Shown: positions 40,223 to 49,787 of the stretch, piece by piece
How the letters are laid out: the number at the start of each line of letters is the position of its first letter
How positions within the stretch are numbered: the stretch's first letter is position 1
Program-made: the position numbers and the translations under genes
Source: Methyloversatilis sp.
Lineage (GTDB): Bacteria > Pseudomonadota > Gammaproteobacteria > Burkholderiales > Rhodocyclaceae
DNA length: 64,000 bases
Direction: 5' to 3'
Assembly (NCBI RefSeq): GCF_030698125.1
Contig: NZ_JAUYNV010000025.1
Location: forward strand, 186,001 to 250,000
The notes under the pieces: generated by a model
What the model saw: the letters and a program-made list of their open reading frames with translations, nothing else
Database searches by the model: none
What the model was told of the DNA's origin: nothing

Positions 40223-42952
40223 ATGACCGATAAGCAACACGAAACCCGCTCGACCTGCTGCTACTGCGGTGTCGGGTGCGGCGTGATCATCGAACACGAC
40301 GGCAGCCGTATCAGCGGTGTGCGCGGCGACCCCGAGCATCCGGCGAATTTCGGCCGGCTGTGCACCAAGGGCGCCACGCTGCACCTCAGCGCGCGTCCGG
40401 AAACGCGCGCCCTGCATCCGGAACTGCGCCTCGGCCGCGATGCGCCGCGCACACGTGTGGGCTGGGATGCTGCGCTCGACCATGCCGCAGACCGGTTTGC
40501 GGCCATCATCGATGCGCACGGCCCGGACGCCGTCGCCTTCTACATTTCCGGCCAGCTGCTGACCGAGGATTACTACGCCTTCAACAAGCTGGCAAAGGGA
40601 CTGATCGGCACCAACAATGTCGACACCAACTCGCGCCTGTGCATGAGTTCGGCCGTGTCGGCCTACAAGATGACGCTGGGCGCCGACGCCCCGCCCTGCG
40701 CCTACGAAGACATCGACCACACCGACTGCCTGCTGATCGCCGGCGGCAATCCGGCCTACGCCCACCCCATCGTCTATCGCCGCATCGAGGACGCTCGGCG
40801 CGCCAATCCAGCGCTGAAGGTGATCGTCATCGACCCGCGCCGCACCGACACCGCGTCCGACGCCGACCTGCATCTGCCGCTGCTGCCCGGCACCGATGTC
40901 TGGCTGTTCAACGCCATGCTGCACGTGCTGCTGTGGGAAGGTCACGCCGACGACGCCTTCATTCGTGCGCACACCGAAGGCTTCGACGCACTGCGCAGGC
41001 ACGTCCGCGACGTGACGCCGGCGGTAGCCGCGGAGATATGCGGCCTGCGTGCCGAAGACATCGTCACTGCGGCACAGTGGTTCGGTTCGGCGAAGGCTGC
41101 GATGTCGATGTGGTGTCAGGGCCTGAACCAGTCGCATCACGGCACGCACAACGGCACGGCACTGATCGCGCTGCATCTGGCCACCGGCCAGATCGGCCGC
41201 CCGGGTGCCGGTCCGTTCTCGCTGACCGGCCAACCCAATGCGATGGGCGGGCGCGAAGTCGGCGGCATGGCCAATCTGCTGTCCGGCCATCGGGACCTCG
41301 CCAACCCGGCACACCGGGCCGAAGTCGCCCGTCTGTGGGGCGTCGATGACGTACCGGCGCAACCCGGCCTGACCGCGGTCGAACTGTTCGAGGGCGTGCG
41401 CAGCGGCAAGGTGAAGGCGATCTGGATCGCCTGTACCAATCCGGCGCATTCGATGCCCGATCAGGCGCTGATCACCGAAGCGCTGCAGGCGGCTGAATTC
41501 GTCGTCGTGCAGGACGCCTGCCGCAGCACCGAAACGGCCGCCTTCGCCGATCTGCTGCTGCCGGCGACCACGTGGGGCGAAAAGGAAGGCACTGTCACCA
41601 ATTCGGAACGGCGCATCACGCATGTGAAGGCGGCACTGCCGGCACCGGGCGAAGCGCGCGCCGACTGGCGCATCGCCTGCGAGTTCGCACACGCGCTCGC
41701 GCCCCGGCTCGGCCGCGACGCGCTGAGCCTGTTCCCCTATGACACCGTTGAACAGCTGTTCAGCGAGCACACCGAAACCACCCGCGGACGCGACCTCGAC
41801 ATCACCGGCCTGAGCTACGCCCTGCTCGACCGGCTCGGTCCGCAGCAGTGGCCCTTTCCCGCCGGTGCCGATACCGGCCGCTCCCGCCTCTACACCGAGC
41901 GCAAGTTCGCGACAGCGGACGGCCGCGCACGCTTTGTCGTACCGGTCACCACCACCACTGCGGAAAAGATCGATGCCCGCTTTCCGCTGCACCTGAATAC
42001 CGGCCGCCTGCGCGACCAGTGGCACTGCATGAGCCGCACCGGCCAGGTGGCGCAGCTGTACAGCCATGTCGACGAGCCGCGCGTCGAGGTGCACGCCGAC
42101 GATTTGGCACGCCGCGGTCTGGCCGACGGCGACCTCGTGCGCATCCGCAGCCGGCGCGGCAACATCGTGCTGCGCGCGCATGCCAGCGCAGCCCAGCGAC
42201 CGGGCAGCGCCTTCGTCGCGATGCACTGGGGGCGCAACACCCTGTCGAACAGCGGCGCCAATGCACTGACGGCCGGCCGGACCGACCCGTATTCGAAGCA
42301 GCCCGAGCTCAAGCACGCCGCGGTGCAGATCGCGCGCGCCGAGCTGCCGCACCATGCGCTGCTGCTGCGCACCGAAGCCAGCGACGAGGCCGCCGTCAGT
42401 GCCGCGCTGCAACGGTCGGAAGCGCTGGCCCCGGTACTGGCGCGCTTTGCCTACGCCGCGCTGTCGCTGGCCGGCCGCGAGCGCCCGGTGCTGGTGCTGC
42501 GCATCGCGCACGACACGCCGATTCCGGACGAATGGCTGGCCGACATCGACCGCATCTGCGCACTCGACAACCCGGCCTGCCTGGTCTATCGCGACGCGCG
42601 GCGCGACATCACCAAACGCGCACTGATCGAGGACGGGCTGCTGACCGGCATCCGGCTGACCGGCGAAACCGCCGCAGCTGGCTGGCTGCGCGACGTCATG
42701 ACCGGGCGGCAGCCGACGACCGACCTGCGGCGCTGGCTGTTCGCACCGCTGGTCACGCCGCCGGTGGCCACCGCCACGCGCGGGCGCATCGTGTGCAATT
42801 GCCTCGATGTGGCCGAACCCGACATCGTGCGTGCCATCGATGACGGAGCGGATCTGGTGTCGCTGCAGCAGTCACTGCGTTGCGGCACCTCATGCGGCTC
42901 CTGTGTACCCGAGTTGAAACGCATGCTCGATGCACGACGGCAGGCGGCATAA
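40223..42952 (+). CDS. nasA: Assimilatory nitrate reductase catalytic subunit
   Basis: A 909-residue Mo-bis-MGD enzyme. CCYCGVGCGV with a fourth Cys in LCTKGATL binds the N-terminal 4Fe-4S cluster; TNNVDTNSRLCMSSAV carries the Mo-ligand cysteine; MWCQGLNQSHHGTHNG and HLATGQIGRPGAGPFSLTGQPNAMGGREVGG are cofactor-binding. The C-terminal about 60 residues (CNCLDVAEPDIVRAI.. CGTSCGSCVPELKRML) are a BFD-like 2Fe-2S domain, as in Klebsiella-type NasA. The enzyme reduces nitrate to nitrite in the cytoplasm; it is preceded by its own sigma-54 promoter. Confidence 0.95.
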   Translation: MTDKQHETRSTCCYCGVGCGVIIEHDGSRISGVRGDPEHPANFGRLCTKGATLHLSARPETRALHPELRLGRDAPRTRVGWDAALDHAADRFAAIIDAHGPDAVAFYISGQLLTEDYYAFNKLAKGLIGTNNVDTNSRLCMSSAVSAYKMTLGADAPPCAYEDIDHTDCLLIAGGNPAYAHPIVYRRIEDARRANPALKVIVIDPRRTDTASDADLHLPLLPGTDVWLFNAMLHVLLWEGHADDAFIRAHTEGFDALRRHVRDVTPAVAAEICGLRAEDIVTAAQWFGSAKAAMSMWCQGLNQSHHGTHNGTALIALHLATGQIGRPGAGPFSLTGQPNAMGGREVGGMANLLSGHRDLANPAHRAEVARLWGVDDVPAQPGLTAVELFEGVRSGKVKAIWIACTNPAHSMPDQALITEALQAAEFVVVQDACRSTETAAFADLLLPATTWGEKEGTVTNSERRITHVKAALPAPGEARADWRIACEFAHALAPRLGRDALSLFPYDTVEQLFSEHTETTRGRDLDITGLSYALLDRLGPQQWPFPAGADTGRSRLYTERKFATADGRARFVVPVTTTTAEKIDARFPLHLNTGRLRDQWHCMSRTGQVAQLYSHVDEPRVEVHADDLARRGLADGDLVRIRSRRGNIVLRAHASAAQRPGSAFVAMHWGRNTLSNSGANALTAGRTDPYSKQPELKHAAVQIARAELPHHALLLRTEASDEAAVSAALQRSEALAPVLARFAYAALSLAGRERPVLVLRIAHDTPIPDEWLADIDRICALDNPACLVYRDARRDITKRALIEDGLLTGIRLTGETAAAGWLRDVMTGRQPTTDLRRWLFAPLVTPPVATATRGRIVCNCLDVAEPDIVRAIDDGADLVSLQQSLRCGTSCGSCVPELKRMLDARRQAA

Positions 42953-42973
42953 CAATATTTCGAGGATACGAAC

Positions 42974-43003
42974 ATGAGCCTGGAGCGAGCGCCGCGATGT
43001 TGA
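42974..43003 (+). CDS. Nine-codon upstream open frame overlapping the ybiB paralogue start
   Basis: ATG at 42974, with GAGG eight bases upstream, opens MSLERAPRC then TGA. The stop overlaps the next gene's ATG at 42997, so ribosomes finishing the nine codons would be placed at that start. The spacer to nasA is 21 bp. It may be a coupling leader or a chance frame. Confidence 0.35.
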   Translation: MSLERAPRC

Positions 43004-44001
43004 GCCAACAGACCCTGACAGACATGCTGTCCGCGCTCGGCCGTGGCGGCGACGAAGGCCGGGATCTGGCGGAAGAAGAGGCTTACGGCCTGTTCGCCGA
43101 CATGCTCGACGGCCGCATTCCGGCGCTCGAACTCGGTGCCGTGCTGGCCAGCCTGCGCTGGAAGAACGAATCAGCCGACGAACTGGCCGGCTTTGCGCGC
43201 GCGCTCAACGAACGGGTCCCGGTCATCGAGCTACCGCAGCATCGGCCTCGCATGGTGGTCATTCCGAGCTATTCGCGCGCCGGCAGGGCACCCAACCTGA
43301 TGCCGCTGCTCGCGCTGATGCTGGCGCGACTCGAAGTGCCCGTGCTGGTGCATGGGCTCGTGGGCCATGGTGCGCGGGCGGGCAGCATCGACGTGTTTGA
43401 ACGGCTCGGCCATGCACCCTGCAGCAGTCTGGCCGATGCGCAGACCACGCTGAATTCCGGGCGCTGCGCCGTGGTGCCGACCGAAATGCTCAGCCCGTCG
43501 CTGGACAGCCTGATCCGCTTGCGGGATCGCATGGGCAATCGCAACACGGCGCACGTCGTCGCCAAATTGCTCGATCCGGCACCGCTGCGCAGCCTGCGCG
43601 TGATCTGCGTCGCCGACGCCCAGCTGTTGTCGCGACTGCACGACATGTTCCTGCGCACACCGGAACGGGCGCTGCTGATGCGCGCCCCCGATGACGATTC
43701 ATTTGCCGACCCGATGCGCCGGCCGCGCATCCAGATGTTCGAGCACCACACCGCCCGCACGCTGTTCGAAGCCGAAACCGGCACGCCGCAGCTGGTCAAT
43801 CCGCTGCCGCAGGCGGAAAACATCGAGGCCACCAGTGACTGCATACGTGAAATGCTGGAAGGTCATCGCGCCATCCCGCAACCGCTGCTCAACCAGGTGG
43901 CGGCCTGCCTGTTCGGCAGCGGTTCGGCGCGCGACCTGACGCATGCCAAGGCCACCGTTTCACTCGGGCTGGCGCACGCAACACCGCACTCGGCCCACTG
44001 A
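42997..44001 (+). CDS. YbiB/TrpD2-like protein in the nitrate cluster
   Basis: A 334-residue paralogue of the protein at 30.6 kb. EEAYGLFADMLDGRIPALELGAVLASLRWKNESADELAGF and RAPNLMPLLALMLARLEVPVLVHGL match the family, but the phosphoribosyltransferase-like glycine motif is altered, so enzymatic activity is doubtful. Position after nasA suggests a role with nitrate reduction, possibly regulatory or RNA/DNA-binding. ATG at 42997 with GGAG upstream. Confidence 0.82.
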   Translation: MLSQQTLTDMLSALGRGGDEGRDLAEEEAYGLFADMLDGRIPALELGAVLASLRWKNESADELAGFARALNERVPVIELPQHRPRMVVIPSYSRAGRAPNLMPLLALMLARLEVPVLVHGLVGHGARAGSIDVFERLGHAPCSSLADAQTTLNSGRCAVVPTEMLSPSLDSLIRLRDRMGNRNTAHVVAKLLDPAPLRSLRVICVADAQLLSRLHDMFLRTPERALLMRAPDDDSFADPMRRPRIQMFEHHTARTLFEAETGTPQLVNPLPQAENIEATSDCIREMLEGHRAIPQPLLNQVAACLFGSGSARDLTHAKATVSLGLAHATPHSAH

Positions 44002-44044
44002 CGTTCGCCCACAGAGGCTCGCGGACGGAGCGCAGTCGACGGCG

Positions 44045-44926
44045 TCAAGCGCCGTTGGCGGCCATCCAGGCCAGGCAGCGCTGCCAGCCGTCCCTGGCAT
44101 CGACTTCACGGTAGCTCGGCCGGAAGTCGGCGTGAAAACCGTGCGGCGCCTCCGGATACAGCACGATGTTCGAGCGGCGTGCCGCATCGGCAGGTGACTT
44201 CGACAGGGCATCGCGCATGGCGTCGACGTCGCTGTTCGGAATCCCCTGATCCTTGCCGCCGTACAGGCCGAGCACCGGCGCCTTGAGCGCGTCGGCCAGA
44301 TCGATCGGGTGGTTCGGCGTGAGCTCACCCGGCAGGCCGTCGAGCTTGCCGTACCACGCAACGCCGGCGCGCAATGCAGGCTGGTGCGCGGCATACAGCC
44401 AGGTGATGCGGCCGCCCCAGCAGAAACCGGTTGCCGCCAGACGGGCCGCGTCGCCGCCGGCCTGTGCTGCCCAGGCGACACAGCTGTCGAGATCGCTCAT
44501 CACCTGCGCATCACCGACGCGCGACACGATGCGTTCGAGTATTTCCGGCACGCTGCTGATCTTCGACGGATCACCCTGGCGAAAGTACAGCTCGGGCGCG
44601 ATCGCGAAGTAACCAGCCCGGGCAAAGCGCCGGCAGACGTCACGGATATGTTCGTGCACGCCGAAGATTTCCTGCACCACCAGCACCACCGGCGGTTTCG
44701 GCGTGGCGGCCGGGCGGGCGAAATAGACCGGCAGCTTCTGCGCATCGGCCGTACCGACTTCGGCCATGCCGGTATCCAGACCCGTCGCGGGCGTCGTGAT
44801 GATCTGCTGCGCCATCACCGGTTGCGCGGCCAGCGCGAAACCGGCCACCGTTGCGGTGCGCAGGAAGTCGCGCCGTTCCGGATCGCCCGGCATGCCGCTT
44901 GCAGGTTTTGCTGCGCTCGAATCCAC
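44045..44926 (-). CDS. Dienelactone hydrolase family protein, Tat-exported
   Basis: A 293-residue alpha/beta hydrolase. The GTG start at 44926 is favoured over a TTG at 44932 since GAGGAGG lies 7 bases before it. The N terminus has a Tat motif, RRDFLRTATVAGFALAA. The nucleophile is Cys in GFCWGGRITWLYAA, with the Asp in YGGKDQGI and His in EAPHGFHADFRPSY, giving the DLH Cys-Asp-His triad. Substrate is not predictable. Confidence 0.85.
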   Translation of the reverse strand: MDSSAAKPASGMPGDPERRDFLRTATVAGFALAAQPVMAQQIITTPATGLDTGMAEVGTADAQKLPVYFARPAATPKPPVVLVVQEIFGVHEHIRDVCRRFARAGYFAIAPELYFRQGDPSKISSVPEILERIVSRVGDAQVMSDLDSCVAWAAQAGGDAARLAATGFCWGGRITWLYAAHQPALRAGVAWYGKLDGLPGELTPNHPIDLADALKAPVLGLYGGKDQGIPNSDVDAMRDALSKSPADAARRSNIVLYPEAPHGFHADFRPSYREVDARDGWQRCLAWMAANGA

Positions 44927-44938
44927 GGCCAATCCTCC

Positions 44939-45529
44939 TCAGCGATTGATGAAGCCGGGCTCGCGTGCAGGCACCGAGTCCGAGAACTCGTTCAGCTGGC
45001 GCGCCAGATCCATCTTGCCGGCGGTCGCCACCTGCGGCACGTAGTTGCGGAACAGTTCGCTGATCGCGGCACGCTCGCCGCCCTGGAACTGGCCGGCAAC
45101 CGGGTACAGGCGCTCGATCATGTCGATGCCTTCGGACCACTTGTTCTGCGCAGCGCAGGCGATCGACAGTTCGGCGAGGCGACGGGCCAGCGGCAGGTCC
45201 GGGGCGCTGCCGGCTCGCTTTTCCTCGATGGTCAGCGATTCGCGCAACAGCTCCTCAGCACCTTCCCAGTTGCCGAGCATGCGCTTCAGTTGTGCATAGT
45301 TGTACAGGCGCTGCGACTTGGCATCCGGGGTGATCGCGTTCACATCCGGGTGCATCAGCGCCTTGTAGCAGAGCTCATCGGCCAGACCGATGTTGTTGTC
45401 GGCCCACGCAGCCCGGCATTCGCGGAAAAAACGGTCGGACTGGTTGTCCTGCGCGGCCGAACCGGCGCTCGCGCCGAGCAGGCAAAATGTCGCGGCAAGT
45501 GCCGTCAGCAGATGTTGTTGGCGGGTCAT
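44939..45529 (-). CDS. Exported hypothetical protein with TPR-like helices
   Basis: A 196-residue protein with a signal peptide (LLTALAATFCLLGASAGSA) and helical repeats such as NYAQLKRMLGNWEGAEELLRESLTIEEKRAG and RRLAELSIACAAQNKWSEGIDMIERL, which look like TPR units. It lies 12 bp upstream of the dienelactone hydrolase gene in the same direction. No specific family is recognised. Confidence 0.65.
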   Translation of the reverse strand: MTRQQHLLTALAATFCLLGASAGSAAQDNQSDRFFRECRAAWADNNIGLADELCYKALMHPDVNAITPDAKSQRLYNYAQLKRMLGNWEGAEELLRESLTIEEKRAGSAPDLPLARRLAELSIACAAQNKWSEGIDMIERLYPVAGQFQGGERAAISELFRNYVPQVATAGKMDLARQLNEFSDSVPAREPGFINR

Positions 45530-45568
45530 GGTCAGATCTCCTCGTGATGGGTGGTGCTTTTTATGGCC

Positions 45569-46342
45569 TCAGGCGAGGCGTCTTCTGTAGATCCACTGCG
45601 TGTCCGACGACGCCTTGACGTCGAATGCGTAGCCGTCGACGGCAAAGTCCCGCAGTGCCTCGACGTCATCGATGCGATGGTCGGCGGCGTAGCGTGCCAT
45701 CAGGCCACGGGCACGCTTGGCGAAAAAGCTGATCACCTTGTAGGTGCCGCCCTTCCAGTCCTGGAACACCGGCTGGATCACTTCCGCCTTGAGCGTCTTG
45801 CGCTTCACGGCCTTGAAGTACTCGTCGCTGGCGAGGTTGACCAGTACCGGCCGCGAATCGTTCTCCAGCAGGGCGTTCAGCGCCTGCGTCGGCAGTTCGC
45901 CCCAGAACGCGTACAGATCCCTGCCCGACGGATTGACCAGCCGGGTACTCATTTCCAGCCGGTAGGGCAGCATCAGGTCAAGCGGACGCAGCACCCCGTA
46001 CAGCCCGGACAGGATGCGCACATGCTGCTGCAGCCAGTCGAGCCCGGCACGGTCGAGCGAGCGGGCATCGAGTCCGTCGTACACGTCCCCGTTGAACGCC
46101 AGCGCGGCCGGACGCCCGCGCGGGGCGTCGTAGTCCGGCGTCCAGTCGGCGTAGCGTGCGGCATTCAGCGCGGCCAGCGGCTCGGAAATGCTCATCAGCG
46201 ATGCGAGGGCGGCCGGACTTCTCGACTTCAGGATATCCACCAGCACGGCCGAACGATCGAGAAAGTCGGGCCGCGTCGCGCTGGCAGCGGGCAAGGTTGA
46301 TTCGTAGTCGAGCGATTTGGCGGGAGACAGGACAATGATCAT
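45569..46342 (-). CDS. yaaA: Peroxide stress protein YaaA
   Basis: A 257-residue DUF328 protein: [14 protein letters not shown] start, [34 protein letters not shown] and [12 protein letters not shown] are invariant. YaaA limits free iron and oxidative DNA damage during H2O2 stress. Length is normal. It is the upstream member of a run of minus-strand genes to 44.0 kb. Confidence 0.94.
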   Translation of the reverse strand: MIIVLSPAKSLDYESTLPAASATRPDFLDRSAVLVDILKSRSPAALASLMSISEPLAALNAARYADWTPDYDAPRGRPAALAFNGDVYDGLDARSLDRAGLDWLQQHVRILSGLYGVLRPLDLMLPYRLEMSTRLVNPSGRDLYAFWGELPTQALNALLENDSRPVLVNLASDEYFKAVKRKTLKAEVIQPVFQDWKGGTYKVISFFAKRARGLMARYAADHRIDDVEALRDFAVDGYAFDVKASSDTQWIYRRRLA

Positions 46343-46513
46343 TTGCGGGGCATGAACAGGATTGATTTCGCGATGGTAGCGTGCGCCATCGAACCCGTGC
46401 GCTGCTTGCCTGTCGCAGACCTGGAGAACACAAATCGCGTGCAGCGAGTACCGCCAGACTGCAGAGCGTGCGCAGGAGACCGACTGCGGCGACCCATGAA
46501 TTCGGTGACGCCC

Positions 46514-46551
46514 AATGAAAACGGAGGTGCCGCAGTGCGGACACCTCCGTT
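46514..46551 (-). terminator. Rho-independent terminator downstream of hupB
   Basis: AACGGAGGTG and CACCTCCGTT flank a 12-base loop; on the minus strand the stem is followed by TTTTCATT. It lies about 90 bp past the hupB stop. The remaining sequence 46343-46513 has no recognisable gene. Confidence 0.75.
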
Positions 46552-46642
46552 ATTCCTGCCGGGCAAGCATGCACTTCCTGGGTCATGCCGGACAGTTCAT
46601 CCGGGGCTGCGGATTCTCCGCGGCCCCGGGAAAGGAAACCGG

Positions 46643-46921
46643 TTACTTCTTGTTGATCGACTTCTTCAGCGCAGCGCCTGCAGTGAACTTCGCAGTCTTG
46701 GCAGCAGGAATCTTGATCGTGGCGCCAGTGCGCGGATTACGGCCGGTGCGGGCAGCACGTTTGCCGGTGGCAAAGGTACCGAAACCGACCAGGGTCACTT
46801 TTCCACCCTTCTTCAGTTCGGTCGTGACAGATTCGAGAAAACCGTCGAGCAGACGACCTGCTGCGGCTTTGGAAACGTCAGCTTTTTTGGCGAGTGCTTC
46901 GATCAGTTCTGCTTTGTTCAT
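46643..46921 (-). CDS. hupB: DNA-binding protein HU
   Basis: A 92-residue histone-like protein: [44 protein letters not shown] and PAAKTAKF give the HU body and the DNA-clasping arm. GGAG precedes ATG. It bends and compacts DNA. It is divergent from yciB with 219 bp between them. Confidence 0.95.
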   Translation of the reverse strand: MNKAELIEALAKKADVSKAAAGRLLDGFLESVTTELKKGGKVTLVGFGTFATGKRAARTGRNPRTGATIKIPAAKTAKFTAGAALKKSINKK

Positions 46922-47140
46922 CTAAGTCTCCTTCTTCGTTATGCGCAAATGCGCGCGGGAAAACCTGCAGGGATGATAGTGAGGCGCAGCGCGCTCCACA
47001 AGCGGCCATTCAGACTTTCTTCATGAATTTACGCGCCCTGTAGCCACTTTTTCGCCGCCAAGCCAGTTCCATGCCCGATTTGGCAGTCACACGCCGATCC
47101 GGTTGGACACCCAGGTGCCCGAGGGGCATAATCCGCGACC

Positions 47141-47749
47141 ATGAAATTTCTGTTCGATCTGCTGCCGGTCCTGCTGTTCTTTGCAGCCTACAAATTCGCC
47201 AATGCGTCGCCCGAGGCGTCTCACTCGCTGGTCACCCAGGTGCTGGGCGACGGTATCGCCGTCACGCAGGGCCCGATACTGATCGCCACCGCCGTCGCGA
47301 TCATTGCGACGATCGGGCAGGTGCTGTGGCTGATGGCGCGCGGGCGCAAGGTCGAAATCATGCTGTGGGTCAGCCTGGGCATCATCGTCGTATTCGGCGG
47401 CGCGACGCTGCTGTTCCATGACGCGACCTTCATCAAATGGAAACCGACCGTGCTGTACTGGTTGTTCGCGGGTACGCTGGCCGGTGCGGCGCTGTTCCTG
47501 AAACGCAATCTGATCCGCAGCCTGATGCAGGCCCAGATCGAACTGCCGGAAGCCGTGTGGACGCGGCTCAATCTGTCATGGATCGCCTTCTTCGCCGTCA
47601 TGGGCGTGCTGAATCTTTATGTTGCCTTCAGCTTCAGCGAGGAAACCTGGGTCGATTTCAAGCTGTACGGTGGCATGGGTCTCATGTTCCTGTTCGTGCT
47701 TGCGCAGGGCGCCATGCTGTCGCGGCACGTCGACGAGAAAAGCTCCTGA
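47141..47749 (+). CDS. yciB: Septation / inner membrane protein YciB
   Basis: A 202-residue five-span protein: [48 protein letters not shown]-like stretch ([18 protein letters not shown]) define the family. It contributes to cell-envelope maintenance and septation. It is followed by yciI and bolA, a frequent order in Betaproteobacteria. Confidence 0.94.
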   Translation: MKFLFDLLPVLLFFAAYKFANASPEASHSLVTQVLGDGIAVTQGPILIATAVAIIATIGQVLWLMARGRKVEIMLWVSLGIIVVFGGATLLFHDATFIKWKPTVLYWLFAGTLAGAALFLKRNLIRSLMQAQIELPEAVWTRLNLSWIAFFAVMGVLNLYVAFSFSEETWVDFKLYGGMGLMFLFVLAQGAMLSRHVDEKSS

Positions 47750-47828
47750 CTCCGTTCGGCCCTGCATTTCTGCTCCAGGCCCAGCCCCCGATCCTGTCCC
47801 CAACATTGCCGAGAACACAGAGGTGACG

Positions 47829-48131
47829 ATGTTTTATGTTCTGATGGGCGAAGACGCCCCGGGCAGCCTGCCGAAGCGGCTTGCCGCGCGGCCTGACCAC
47901 CTCCATCGGCTGCAGCTCTTGCAGGACGAAGGGCGGCTGCTGGTGGCCGGTCCGATGCCGGCAATCGACGCGGTCGACCCGGGCGAAGCCGGTTTCAGCG
48001 GCAGCCTGATCATCGCTGAATTCGATTCGCTCGACGACGCGCGCGACTGGGCCGACGAAGACCCCTACACTGTCCAGGGGGTGTTCGAACGCGTCACGAT
48101 CAAACCCTTCCGCAAGGTATTTCCGTCGTGA
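47829..48131 (+). CDS. yciI: YciI family protein
   Basis: A 100-residue ferredoxin-like protein with [54 protein letters not shown], typical of YciI. The putative His-Asp pair of the family (His near residue 24, Asp of DEDPY) is visible. Function unknown. GAGGTGA precedes ATG, and the stop overlaps bolA. Confidence 0.9.
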   Translation: MFYVLMGEDAPGSLPKRLAARPDHLHRLQLLQDEGRLLVAGPMPAIDAVDPGEAGFSGSLIIAEFDSLDDARDWADEDPYTVQGVFERVTIKPFRKVFPS

Positions 48132-48412
48132 ATCAAGCCATGACCATCGAATCCGCCATTCGCGAGCGCCTCGCAGCACTTGAACCGGCGGCGCTCGAAC
48201 TGGTCGACGAATCGCATCTGCACGCCGGACACGCGGGTGCGCGTACCGGCGGACGGCACTACCGGCTGACCATCGAATCGGCCCGCTTCACGGGGCAGCG
48301 GCTGATGGAACGCCACCGCCTCATCTACGCTGCACTGGGCGACCTGATGCAGCACGACATCCACGCCTTGTCGATCACGGCGCGCGCCCCCGGCGACGCG
48401 GATCCGGTTTGA
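48128..48412 (+). CDS. bolA: BolA family protein
   Basis: A 94-residue BolA/IbaG protein with [13 protein letters not shown] and the [26 protein letters not shown] segment. BolA proteins pair with monothiol glutaredoxins in Fe-S handling. The GTG at 48128 overlaps the yciI stop and has AAGG upstream; ATG at 48140 is the alternative start. Confidence 0.9.
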   Translation: MNQAMTIESAIRERLAALEPAALELVDESHLHAGHAGARTGGRHYRLTIESARFTGQRLMERHRLIYAALGDLMQHDIHALSITARAPGDADPV

Positions 48413-48464
48413 TCGACGACTTGTCCATTTGCAGTACCTGGCATTCACCCAGAAAGGTAACCCG

Positions 48465-49283
48465 ATGAAACACACGTTCTCGATTCTGTCCCTTGCCGTC
48501 ATGACTGCCTTCGCCTTGCCGGCGATGGCGCAGCAGAAGGCGAAGGAAAAGCCGGCTGCCGCTTCGGCCGAGGGCGTGCTCGCCACGGTCAATGGCAAGA
48601 CCATCCCGCAGGGCCGCGCCGACATAATGGTGCGCAATCAGATCGCCCAGGGCCAGCAGGACGGCGAGCAGCTGCGCAGCGCCGTGCGCGAAGAGCTGAT
48701 CCGCCGCGAAGTGCTGACGCAGGCCGCTGCGACCAAGGGGCTGGACAAGAACGCCGCCCTGATGCACCAGGCGGATCTGGCCCGCCAGGCCGTGCTGATC
48801 CAGGCTTACCTGCAGGAATACGTGCGCGCCAACCCGGTCAGCGAAGCGACCGTCAAGGCCGAGTACGACAAGGTGAAGGCCGGTCTGGGCGACAAGGAAT
48901 ACAAGGCGCGCCACATCCTCGTGAAGACCGAGGACAAGGCGAAGGAAATCATCGGCAAGCTGCAGGTCGGCGAAAAGTTCGAAGACCTGGCCAAGGACTC
49001 GGAAGATCCGGGCTCGAAGGACCGCGGTGGCGACCTCGGCTGGAGCGCACCGGCGCAATACGTGAAGCCGTTCTCCGAGGCGCTGACCAAGCTCGAAAAG
49101 GGCAAGTTCACGCCGCAGCCGATCCGCACTGACTTCGGCTATCACGTGATCAAGCTGGAAGACGTGCGCGACCTGAAGGTACCGCCGTTCGAAGAAGCCA
49201 AGGCGCAGATCGCCCAGCGTCTCGAACAGCAGACCATCGCCGCGCACGTGAACGAACTTCGCCAGAAGGCTTCGGTCAAATAA
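48465..49283 (+). CDS. Periplasmic peptidylprolyl isomerase, parvulin type
   Basis: A 272-residue exported protein with signal peptide ending ALPAMAQQ, an SurA/PpiC N-terminal helical part and the parvulin domain YKARHILVKTEDKAKEIIG, DPGSKDRGGDLGWSAPAQYVKPFSEA and TDFGYHVIKLED. It assists folding of envelope proteins. It ends the yciB-yciI-bolA run. Confidence 0.93.
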   Translation: MKHTFSILSLAVMTAFALPAMAQQKAKEKPAAASAEGVLATVNGKTIPQGRADIMVRNQIAQGQQDGEQLRSAVREELIRREVLTQAAATKGLDKNAALMHQADLARQAVLIQAYLQEYVRANPVSEATVKAEYDKVKAGLGDKEYKARHILVKTEDKAKEIIGKLQVGEKFEDLAKDSEDPGSKDRGGDLGWSAPAQYVKPFSEALTKLEKGKFTPQPIRTDFGYHVIKLEDVRDLKVPPFEEAKAQIAQRLEQQTIAAHVNELRQKASVK

Positions 49284-49374
49284 GTTCTGCGTCCGGTCCC
49301 GGGTGCGCCTACCTCAACCTGCGTGTCATCGAACCGTTAAAGCGGACGGATGAGATGAAGAAGGAGGACGCGAA

Positions 49375-49746
49375 ATGTCTCGCGATGCACCCGAATCCGG
49401 CGTCGAGCCGGGTGACTTGACCGCGCCGGCCGAGCCGTTCTGGCGCGTCTGGTGGCGCTTCATCTGGCCCTTTCTGTACTTCCGTGACTGCACGCGCGGC
49501 AGCTGGCTGGAGCGTGTACAAAGTTACCGCCACAACCGTTTGATGCGCCGCCATCTGCCGGGCTTCATCCTGAAGTGGCTGGTGTTCACGGCATTCTTCT
49601 TCACCTTCGGTCACTTCTTCGACGATGCAGCCGGGCTGGTCATTCCTGCTGCCTGCTGTTTCGTTACCGGTACGTGGACCGGCGTGGTGTCCGTCGTGCT
49701 GTTCATCGCCTGGGGCTGGCTGGAACGTTTTCCGGAACTGTATTGA
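49375..49746 (+). CDS. Small inner-membrane protein of unknown function
   Basis: A 123-residue protein with GGAGG eight bases before the ATG. The N terminus is acidic and proline rich; FWRVWWRFIWPFLYFRDC and WLERVQSYRHNR lead into two membrane spans (WLVFTAFFFTFGHFF, VIPAACCFVTGTWTGVVSVVLFIAWGW). No family is recognised. Confidence 0.7.
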   Translation: MSRDAPESGVEPGDLTAPAEPFWRVWWRFIWPFLYFRDCTRGSWLERVQSYRHNRLMRRHLPGFILKWLVFTAFFFTFGHFFDDAAGLVIPAACCFVTGTWTGVVSVVLFIAWGWLERFPELY

Positions 49747-49787
49747 GTCGAACAGCGGGTATCGCGTGACGCCCGCTGCCCCGCCCC

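Noticed and set aside
39752-42511. A 919-codon open frame on the minus strand antisense to nasA and the kinase gene
   Set aside because: It has no recognisable domain, is rich in Arg/His/Gly/Ala as expected for an antisense frame in high-GC DNA, and lies wholly opposite well-supported genes.
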